This document shows positions 19,323 to 24,864 of a DNA stretch of 24,864 bases, piece by piece. The stretch is taken from contig JAKDMK010000003.1 of the NCBI GenBank assembly GCA_030452365.1, positions 1 to 24,864 of the forward strand. The letters are read 5' to 3'. Both the position numbers and the translations under genes were made by a program. The stretch is from Nitrococcus sp. (lineage in GTDB: Bacteria > Pseudomonadota > Gammaproteobacteria > Nitrococcales > Nitrococcaceae). The number at the start of each line of letters is the position of its first letter. Position 1 is the stretch's first letter. The notes beneath the pieces were generated by a model, which did no database searches, was not told where the DNA came from, and was given only the letters and a program-made list of their open reading frames with translations.

Positions 19323-20600
19323 TCAGTCGGACGCCGCCACCGGCTGATCCGAGCCCGCGTACATGACATAGGGCTTGGACTCACCGCTTATGACCGCCTC
19401 ATCGACAAGCACTTTGCTAACGTGCTCCATCGAAGGCAGCTCGTACATAGTGTCCAGCAGTACGCGCTCGATCAGCGTACGCAGACCGCGAGCGCCCGTT
19501 TTGCGCTCCATGGCGTTACGCGCCACGCCGCGCAGGGCATCCGCTCGGAACTCAAGCGCCGCGCCTTCCATCGAGAAGAGCTTCTGGTATTGCTTTACCA
19601 AAGCATTCTTGGGCTCCGTAAGGATGCGTACCAATGCCTCCTCATCGAGCTCGTCCAAAGTCGCCACTACCGGCATGCGGCCTACGAACTCAGGAATCAA
19701 TCCATAGCGAATGAGGTCTTCCGGCTCTATATCGCGCAGTGAATCACCAATGCTCTTGCGCTGGTCCCGGCCCTTTATCTCCGCGGAAAAACCGATTCCT
19801 CCGCGCTCCGAGCGCTGTTGAATAATCTTCTCCAGCCCGGAAAAGGCCCCGCCGCAGATGAATAAAATATTGCCGGTATTCACCTGCAGGAACTCTTGCT
19901 GCGGATGCTTACGGCCACCCTGCGGCGGCACCGAGGCGATTGTTCCCTCAATCAGTTTCAGCAGTGCCTGCTGAACGCCCTCACCCGAGACGTCGCGAGT
20001 TATAGAGGGATTATCGGATTTGCGCGAGATTTTATCGATCTCGTCGATATAGACGATGCCCTGCTGGGCCTTCTCGACGTCGTAATCGCATTTCTGCAAC
20101 AACTTCTGGATGATGTTCTCCACGTCTTCACCGACATAACCCGCCTCCGTCAAGGTGGTCGCATCGGCGATCGTGAATGGCACATCGAGCAACCGCGCCA
20201 GCGTTTCCGCTAGCAAGGTCTTTCCAGAGCCGGTAGGACCAATGAGCAGGATGTTGCTCTTAGAGAGCTCGACCTCGCTCTTCGAGTGACTGGCCTCCAT
20301 GCGCTTGTAATGGTTGTAGACCGCAACCGACAGAACCTTCTTCGCATGCTCCTGGCCGATGACGTAGTCATCTAATACGGTCTTGATCTCATGCGGCTTG
20401 GGCAGCTTGCTAGCCGTCCCTGCCGCCTTTTCCTCCATCTCCTCGCGAATGATGTCGTTGCAGAGCTCGACACATTCGTCGCAGACGAAAACGGACGGGC
20501 CCGCAATCAATTTGCGCACCTCATGCTGACTCTTACCGCAAAAGGAGCAGTAGAGCAGCTTGCCGCTCCCGTCGCCCCTGCCGTTCTCTCTGTCAGTCAT
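19323..20600 (-). CDS. clpX: ClpX, ATPase subunit of the ClpXP protease
   Basis: ClpX is a hexameric AAA+ unfoldase that feeds tagged proteins to ClpP. The 425-residue product has the N-terminal zinc-binding domain (Cys18, 21, 40 and 43 in CSFC...CDEC) and Walker A GPTGSGKT (121-128). It also has Walker [10 protein letters not shown] (182-190), the GYVGEDVE pore loop and the ClpP-binding IGF (GGIGFSAE) loop. An upstream in-frame start at 20690 would add 30 residues absent from the family; ATG 20600 gives [24 protein letters not shown], close to the E. coli start. It lies 223 bases after clpP with its own likely promoter and ends at a strong terminator. Confidence 0.97.
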   Translation of the reverse strand: MTDRENGRGDGSGKLLYCSFCGKSQHEVRKLIAGPSVFVCDECVELCNDIIREEMEEKAAGTASKLPKPHEIKTVLDDYVIGQEHAKKVLSVAVYNHYKRMEASHSKSEVELSKSNILLIGPTGSGKTLLAETLARLLDVPFTIADATTLTEAGYVGEDVENIIQKLLQKCDYDVEKAQQGIVYIDEIDKISRKSDNPSITRDVSGEGVQQALLKLIEGTIASVPPQGGRKHPQQEFLQVNTGNILFICGGAFSGLEKIIQQRSERGGIGFSAEIKGRDQRKSIGDSLRDIEPEDLIRYGLIPEFVGRMPVVATLDELDEEALVRILTEPKNALVKQYQKLFSMEGAALEFRADALRGVARNAMERKTGARGLRTLIERVLLDTMYELPSMEHVSKVLVDEAVISGESKPYVMYAGSDQPVAASD

Positions 20601-20724
20601 TATGGCAACCTCGAACGTGGCAGACGGAACCCCCTCTAAAACCATGCCTTCTTTTGCTGGCTTGCGCAAGAGCACGGGGTCACCTTGCACGGTCTCAAGG
20701 CCCCCTGCCCGGCCCCGAGTCGAG

Positions 20725-20742
20725 TGGCACGCCGGCGTGCCA
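20725..20742. repeat. 18-base perfect palindrome in the clpP–clpX gap
   Basis: TGGCACGCCGGCGTGCCA is perfectly self-complementary and would lie in the clpX leader if the promoter at 20755-20783 is used. Next to it is a 5-bp hairpin ATCCT...AGGAT. No T-run follows, so it is more likely an operator or an attenuating/stabilising hairpin than a terminator. Confidence 0.55.
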
Positions 20743-20754
20743 TCCTACTTGCAA

Positions 20755-20783
20755 GGATGAGCCAAGCTGGCTTTGCGTTCAAG
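20755..20783 (-). promoter_or_regulatory. possible sigma-32 promoter of clpX
   Basis: The minus strand has CTTGAAC, a perfect heat-shock -35 core (20783-20777), then 14 bases and GCTCATCC (20762-20755), a partial match to CCCCATnT. Initiation would give a clpX leader of about 150 bases containing the 18-base palindrome. Confidence 0.4.
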
Positions 20784-20823
20784 CGCTAACACCACCGCAC
20801 GCATGGCATCCAACGCTTACGTG

Positions 20824-21468
20824 TCATTGCGCGGGCGCCACGAGCTTACCCCGGTCGCGCAGCACCGCATCCACGATGCCGTAGGCCTGCGCCGCCTCCG
20901 GGCCCATGAAGTTGTCACGTTCCGTGTCGCGCTCAATTGTTTCGATGTCTTGCCCGCAGTGATGGGCCAGGATCTGATTCAATCGCTCGCGCATGGCCAG
21001 TATCTCGCGCGCATGGATCTCCACATCCGTCGCCTGACCCTGGAAGCCGCCGAGCGGCTGATGGATCATGACCCGGGAGTTCGGCAGACAGTAACGTTTA
21101 CCGGCCGCGCCACCGGCAAGCAACAAGGCTCCCATGCTCGCCGCCTGACCGATACACACCGTACTGATATCCGGTTTGACGAACTGCATGGTGTCATAGA
21201 TAGCCAGGCCAGCGCTCACGACACCACCGGGACTGTTGATATAAAGATGGATGTCCTTGTCGGGATTTTCGGACTCCAGAAACAGCAACTGCGCAATCAA
21301 CAGATTGGCTTGATGATCCTCCACCGGACCCACCAGAAATATGAGCCGCTCCTTGAGCAGCCGCGAGTAGATATCATAGGCGCGCTCCCCGCGGGCGGTC
21401 TGCTCCACTACCATCGGTACGAGGCCGGTGGCCACCGTATCATGACGCCGATCTCTGGATGTGCTCAT
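20824..21468 (-). CDS. clpP: ClpP, serine protease subunit of ClpXP/ClpAP
   Basis: ClpP forms the tetradecameric proteolytic chamber. The 214-residue protein has the catalytic triad at Ser111 (GQAASMGA), His136 (MIHQPLGG) and Asp185 (DTERDNF), the same positions as the E. coli precursor. The N-terminus ([15 protein letters not shown] before LVPMVVEQ) resembles the propeptide removed in E. coli. ATG 21468 overlaps the tig stop as ATGA, and GAGGTGAGCGC precedes it. This implies co-transcription and translational coupling with tig. Confidence 0.98.
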   Translation of the reverse strand: MSTSRDRRHDTVATGLVPMVVEQTARGERAYDIYSRLLKERLIFLVGPVEDHQANLLIAQLLFLESENPDKDIHLYINSPGGVVSAGLAIYDTMQFVKPDISTVCIGQAASMGALLLAGGAAGKRYCLPNSRVMIHQPLGGFQGQATDVEIHAREILAMRERLNQILAHHCGQDIETIERDTERDNFMGPEAAQAYGIVDAVLRDRGKLVAPAQ

Positions 21469-22826
21469 GCGCTCACCTCGTTGCCTTCACCTTCGGATTC
21501 CCCGCTTTGAGCGTCGGCTCCACTTTTGACGCCCATCAGCTCCTCGAAGTTCATCGCCTGATCGAGGATATTCGCTCGCTCCAGAACCCAGTCGACGACC
21601 TGATCTTCGATCACGGCAAGCTCCAGGCCCTCCATCAACTGGCGGTGCTCCATATAGTATTGCAGAAGCTCCTGTGGGCGATCATGGCCGGCGGCAAGCT
21701 CGTGCAGCGCCTCCTGCAAGCGCTTCTCGTCCAGCCGAAGATCGTTGTTGCGAACGATCTCGTTGATCAGCAGGTAGAGCGTTACACGCCGACGCGCCCC
21801 CTGATCGAGCACTGAGTCAGGAATATCCGGCTCCTGCGCAGCACGGCTGAGTTGCTGCATCTGGCGCAGCGCACGCTCCCGCAGCACTTTGAGCTCAGCA
21901 TTCACCAGCGACTGCGGCAATTCCAGAGCATCATTGTTCGCCAGCAGTTTGTCCAGCACCTGCTGCTTGAGCCGCGTGCGCACTGTCCGGTCACGCTCGT
22001 ATTCAACGCTTTCGCGAACCTGGTCGCGCAGCCGCTCGAGGCCGCCTTCTTCGATTCCCATGCGCTTGGCGAACTCATCATCGAGCGCGGGAAGCTGCGG
22101 TTCCTCGACGCCGTTGACCGTGACGTGAAAGATGGCGGTTTTCCCAGCAACCCATTGGTCAGGGGCGCCTTCCGGAAAGGTATACTCAATATCCTTTACT
22201 TCGCCAGCACGCAAGCCTATCAAAGCCTGCTCGAACTCCGCGGGCATCTGACCCGAGCCGATCCGCACTTTGACATCCTTGCCCCTATCACCTTTGAACC
22301 CGGCATCGTCGATCTGTCCCACGAAGTCAATAATGACCCGGTCATTCTCAGCCGACGGGCGTTCGACCGTTGCGTAATCAACCTTTTGCCGACGTAGCTG
22401 CTCGACCACCTGATCGAGGTCCGCGTCGACAATCTCCACCACCGGGCGTTCCACCTCGAGCTCATCGAGGCCCTTGATCTCGATCTGCGGCAGCACCTCG
22501 ACGGTTGCCGTGTATTCGAGATCCTCACCCTCTTGCGTGGGCAGCGGTTGAATATCCGGCGCACCGGCCGGGCGCAACCCTTCCTGCTCCATGGCCTCGA
22601 CATAGGTGGCTCGGAGCACCTCGGTCACGACCTCATCGCGAACCTCGGCGCCGTAACGCTTTTCCACGACCTTGTAGGGGACCTTGCCGGGCCGGAAGCC
22701 ATCCAGCCGCACCTTACTTTTCAATGTGGTCAGCCGCGACTTCACCTCCTTGTTGATACGCTCGCTAGATACTTGGAATCTCAGACGTCGCTCCAAGCCC
22801 TGGATCGTTTCCACGGAAACTTGCAT
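21465..22826 (-). CDS. tig: trigger factor, ribosome-bound chaperone / PPIase
   Basis: Trigger factor binds at the ribosome exit tunnel and folds new chains. The 453-residue product has the ribosome-docking signature GFRPGKVP (43-50), a central FKBP-type domain (around 155-240, with [21 protein letters not shown]) and a long helical C-terminal domain. E. coli Tig has 432 residues. The frame is open up to 22943, through part of the tRNA-Leu gene, but ATG 22826 ([15 protein letters not shown]) is the family start and has GAGGT eight bases upstream. It follows tRNA-Leu by 75 bases and overlaps clpP by four bases. Confidence 0.97.
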   Translation of the reverse strand: MQVSVETIQGLERRLRFQVSSERINKEVKSRLTTLKSKVRLDGFRPGKVPYKVVEKRYGAEVRDEVVTEVLRATYVEAMEQEGLRPAGAPDIQPLPTQEGEDLEYTATVEVLPQIEIKGLDELEVERPVVEIVDADLDQVVEQLRRQKVDYATVERPSAENDRVIIDFVGQIDDAGFKGDRGKDVKVRIGSGQMPAEFEQALIGLRAGEVKDIEYTFPEGAPDQWVAGKTAIFHVTVNGVEEPQLPALDDEFAKRMGIEEGGLERLRDQVRESVEYERDRTVRTRLKQQVLDKLLANNDALELPQSLVNAELKVLRERALRQMQQLSRAAQEPDIPDSVLDQGARRRVTLYLLINEIVRNNDLRLDEKRLQEALHELAAGHDRPQELLQYYMEHRQLMEGLELAVIEDQVVDWVLERANILDQAMNFEELMGVKSGADAQSGESEGEGNEVSA

Positions 22827-22901
22827 CGAGCTTACCTCGTTGCGCAGCTGAATCGACCTCGGATTGAGAGTCGGTCTTGCGTACGCCGATTCAATGTGTA
22901 G

Positions 22902-22986
22902 TGCGAAAGGAGAGACTCGAACTCTCACGGGGGAGCGCCCCACTGGGACCTAAACCCAGCGCGTCTACCGGTTCCGCCACTTTCGC
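22902..22986 (-). tRNA. tRNA-Leu (anticodon TAG)
   Basis: The minus strand reads GCGAAAGTGGCGGAACCGG, anticodon loop TTTAGGT between CTGGG and CCCAG (TAG), a long class II variable arm GGGGCGCTCCCC, T-arm GAGTTCGAGTCTC, acceptor CTTTCGC and discriminator A, 85 nt. The next bases are CTA rather than CCA, so CCA must be added after transcription, unlike the two other tRNAs in the window. The gene precedes tig as in Pseudomonas. Confidence 0.96.
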
Positions 22987-22995
22987 TCGGGATCC

Positions 22996-23047
22996 AGGGC
23001 CTGTCGAGACCCATCCACGACGCCGTTGATGGGTGTCGACAGGCCCT
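22996..23047. repeat. 20-bp near-perfect inverted repeat upstream of tRNA-Leu
   Basis: Arms 22996-23015 (AGGGCCTGTCGAGACCCATC) and 23028-23047 pair at 19 of 20 positions around a 12-base loop. The element sits between the likely tRNA-Leu promoter and the tRNA, beginning ten bases before the tRNA 5' end, so it would be transcribed as a 52-nt hairpin. No T-run follows. It may be a processing signal, a terminator remnant of the upstream dehydrogenase gene, or a small palindromic mobile element. Confidence 0.75.
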
Positions 23048-23058
23048 AGTCACGCTGA

Positions 23059-23087
23059 ATTATACAAGCTGTACCGCGAGCGACCAA
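23059..23087 (-). promoter_or_regulatory. likely sigma-70 promoter of the tRNA-Leu–tig unit
   Basis: The minus strand has a perfect -10 box TATAAT (23064-23059), 17 bases downstream of TTGGTC (23087-23082), which matches only the TTG of the -35. Transcription from about 23052 would run through the 52-nt hairpin into tRNA-Leu and probably tig. A GCGAGCG/CGCTCGC hairpin (23076-23098) overlaps the -35. Confidence 0.55.
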
Positions 23088-23163
23088 AAGACGCTCGCCG
23101 CGGTGAGCAGCTATACCCGCTTGAGGCTATGGCGAACGCAGAGAGACGGCTTAGGAGCGCGCT

Positions 23164-23214
23164 GTAGCCCGGTTTCAACCTACCTCACTAAGTTAGGAGG
23201 TAGGGTAGGGCTAC
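23164..23214. repeat. nested inverted repeats (REP-like) after the dehydrogenase gene
   Basis: An inner stem CCTACCTC (23179-23186)/GAGGTAGG (23197-23204) is enclosed by an outer stem GTAGCCC (23164-23170)/GGGCTAC (23208-23214). The 256-base region between tRNA-Leu and the dehydrogenase stop contains no gene, only this structure, two hairpins and the promoter described separately. The GCGCTGTAGCCCGG start recalls REP-type repeats of gammaproteobacteria. Confidence 0.5.
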
Positions 23215-23242
23215 CCAGATCGGGGGCTGGATTCCATGGCCT

Positions 23243-24247
23243 TCAAGCCATGGTAAGCACCGCTGCTCCTTGCAAACGCCCCTTACGCAGACAATCAAGT
23301 GCCTCGTTCGCCTGTGCCAAAGCGAAGATTTGCACCTCTGTGCATACCGGCACCTGCGCAGCTACCGCCAGAAAGGCCTCGCCGTCCTCCCGCGTCAGAT
23401 TGGCCACCGAGCGCACAATACGCTCCTCCCAGAGGAGGCGGTAGGGAAAGGACGGGATATCGCTCATGTGGATGCCCGCGCAGACTACGCTCCCGCCGGG
23501 CGCGATTTGCGTGAGCGCCTTCGGTACCAGATCACCTACCGGGGCGAAAATGATCGCGGCATCCAACGGCTGTGGCGGTGCAGCATCACAGTCTCCGGCC
23601 CAAACAGCCCCGAGCCGCAAGGCAAATTGCTGCGATTCGATATCCCCAGGCCGCGCAAAGGCGAATATTTTTTTCCCTTGATAAACAGCAAGCTGCGTTA
23701 GGATATGGGCCGCGGCGCCGAACCCGTACAGACCCAATCGTTGCACATCGGGCCCCGCCATACGATAAGCACGATAGCCGATCAGGCCGGCGCACAGCAG
23801 CGGGGCAGCCGCCGCATCGCCATAGTCGGCAGCGATCGGAAAACAATAGCGCTCATCGGCAACCGCGTACTCGGCATAACCACCGTCAAGCGTATAACCG
23901 TTGAACCTCGCCGCCGGGCAGAGATTCTCTTGTCCGCGCCGGCAATAACGGCACTGACCACAAGTCCAGCCAAGCCACGGCACGCCTATCCGATCTCCCG
24001 AGCGAAAGCGCGTGACGCCGTCGCCAAGGCGCTCTACCACCCCAACGATCTCATGGCCTGGAACGAGCGGCAGCTTAGGATCCGGCAATTCCCGATCGAT
24101 CACGTGCAGATCGGTACGACAGACCGCACAGGCGCTAACCCGCAGCTGCACCTGGCCCGGCCCTGGCCTGGGCCGGGGGATTTGCCTAAGGTGCAGCAAT
24201 GGCTCAGAGCCATCGAATACCATCGCGCGCATGCTCGGATTGCCCAT
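23243..24247 (-). CDS. zinc-dependent alcohol dehydrogenase family protein
   Basis: The 334-residue protein is a medium-chain dehydrogenase. Catalytic zinc ligands are Cys43 (CAVCRTDLH), His65-Glu66 (GHE) and Cys152 (LLCAGLIGYRA). Structural zinc is held by Cys96, 99, 102 and 110 (CGQCRYCRRGQENLC). The nucleotide fold has GLYGFGAAAH (172-181), as in the AdhA-like subgroup, instead of classical GxGxxG. It should interconvert alcohols and aldehydes with NAD(P)H; the substrate cannot be told. ATG 24247 has GAGG seven bases upstream; GTG 24250 is an alternative. A 7-bp hairpin, CCATGGC/GCCATGG, spans the stop codon. It is divergent from fadD, which may hint at shared lipid or alcohol metabolism. 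Confidence 0.9.
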   Translation of the reverse strand: MGNPSMRAMVFDGSEPLLHLRQIPRPRPGPGQVQLRVSACAVCRTDLHVIDRELPDPKLPLVPGHEIVGVVERLGDGVTRFRSGDRIGVPWLGWTCGQCRYCRRGQENLCPAARFNGYTLDGGYAEYAVADERYCFPIAADYGDAAAAPLLCAGLIGYRAYRMAGPDVQRLGLYGFGAAAHILTQLAVYQGKKIFAFARPGDIESQQFALRLGAVWAGDCDAAPPQPLDAAIIFAPVGDLVPKALTQIAPGGSVVCAGIHMSDIPSFPYRLLWEERIVRSVANLTREDGEAFLAVAAQVPVCTEVQIFALAQANEALDCLRKGRLQGAAVLTMA

Positions 24248-24391
24248 CACACCGCCTCATCCGCCGGGCCACTCGCGTGCTCGTCGTTTGGGCAGAAAAT
24301 CCTCCCTTGCTTGTAACCGATCATAATCCCCAAAGGGCATCGAATTTGGCAAGCGTTTACGCCCGCGCCCCATTAGACCAGGACCCCGGCT

Positions 24392-24442
24392 GCTATCCCG
24401 ATAGCTGTTCTCTCCTTATACTGGTGTTAAAGGTTAGCTATC
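24392..24442. promoter_or_regulatory. candidate fadD promoter with flanking GCTATC repeats
   Basis: The 231-base divergent gap between the dehydrogenase and fadD contains GCTATC-CC-GATAGC (24392-24405) and a third GCTATC at 24437-24442. They flank a good -10 TATACT (24417-24422). The -35 is not recognisable, as expected for an activator-dependent promoter. A clear FadR site is not seen; ACTGGT after the -10 is only half of one. Confidence 0.4.
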
Positions 24443-24478
24443 GACAGTACGCGCAGCCGCCCTGCGTGGAGGGGATCG

Positions 24479-24864
24479 TTGGAGAAAATCTGGCTCAAAG
24501 ACTATCCGCAAGGGGTACCGGCAAAGATCGACCTCGATGAGTTTGGGTCGCTTAATGACGTATTCGATCGCAGCGTCCACCTGTACGCTGATCATCGGGC
24601 ATTCAGCAACATGGGCACGGCTTTGAGCTATCGCGAGCTCGACAGCCGCAGCCGTGCTTTCGGCGCCTGGCTGCAGCAGCACGCCCGCCTCGGCAAGGGC
24701 GATCGCATCGCCCTCATGCTGCCCAACGTCCTGCAGTACCCGGTTGCCCTATTCGGCGCGCTGCGGGTGGGGCTTGCGGTGGTCAACGTCAATCCGCTCT
24801 ATACGGCGCGCGAGCTGAGCCACCAGCTTAAGGACTCGGGTGCACGGGCGATCGTAATACTGGA
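24479..24864 (+). CDS. fadD: long-chain acyl-CoA synthetase, 5' part (cut by window edge)
   Basis: FadD activates long-chain fatty acids to acyl-CoA at the inner membrane. The first 128 residues ([84 protein letters not shown]) follow E. coli FadD closely; the AMP-binding P-loop lies beyond the edge. The start is TTG 24479 with GGAGGGG five bases upstream, giving the same N-terminal length as E. coli (MKKVWL). The next in-frame ATG is well inside the conserved region, so the TTG start is favoured. Confidence 0.93.
   Translation, partial: MEKIWLKDYPQGVPAKIDLDEFGSLNDVFDRSVHLYADHRAFSNMGTALSYRELDSRSRAFGAWLQQHARLGKGDRIALMLPNVLQYPVALFGALRVGLAVVNVNPLYTARELSHQLKDSGARAIVIL

Overview
The window looks like chromosomal DNA from a GC-rich gammaproteobacterium. 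The tRNA-Leu–tig–clpP–clpX–lon–hupB–tRNA-Val–tRNA-Asp–ppiD–fabI order is the conserved block known from Pseudomonas and relatives, and the proteins (Acs, ClpX, ClpP, Lon, FabI, FadD) read like gammaproteobacterial family members. A purple-sulfur/Ectothiorhodospiraceae-type host, possibly a nitrite oxidizer such as Nitrococcus, is an inference from the nar/nxr-type operon and is not proven by the sequence.

Layout, left to right. Positions 1-2.3 kb hold a decayed 5' fragment of gluQ (glutamyl-Q tRNA-Asp synthetase), then a complete acetyl-CoA synthetase gene (acs, + strand). At 2.5-3.1 kb a leftward gene encodes a DnaQ-like exonuclease fold whose catalytic acidic residues are mostly replaced. 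From 11.2 down to 3.5 kb runs a leftward five-gene operon: a membrane-anchored diheme cytochrome c, NarG/NxrA, NarH/NxrB, the NarJ chaperone and the diheme cytochrome b NarI. It encodes either a membrane-bound nitrate reductase of the narCGHJI layout or a cytoplasm-facing nitrite oxidoreductase (NXR). Electrons would pass between the molybdenum site in the alpha subunit, the Fe-S clusters in beta, the b hemes in gamma and the periplasmic c hemes. At 11.5-13 kb lies der (EngA GTPase), divergent from fabI.

From 22.8 down to 13.9 kb is the proteostasis block: trigger factor, ClpP, ClpX, Lon, HU-beta, two tRNAs and PpiD. It carries clear intrinsic terminators after clpX and after tRNA-Asp, a good sigma-32-like promoter in front of lon and a weaker one in front of clpX. 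A tRNA-Leu gene precedes tig; a strong -10 box and a large hairpin lie upstream of it. From 23.2 kb to the right edge are a zinc-dependent alcohol dehydrogenase (leftward) and, divergently, the first 128 codons of fadD, cut by the window edge.

The most interesting parts are the nar/nxr operon, the apparently inactive DnaQ-like protein, the gluQ remnant, and the dense set of inverted repeats around tRNA-Leu.
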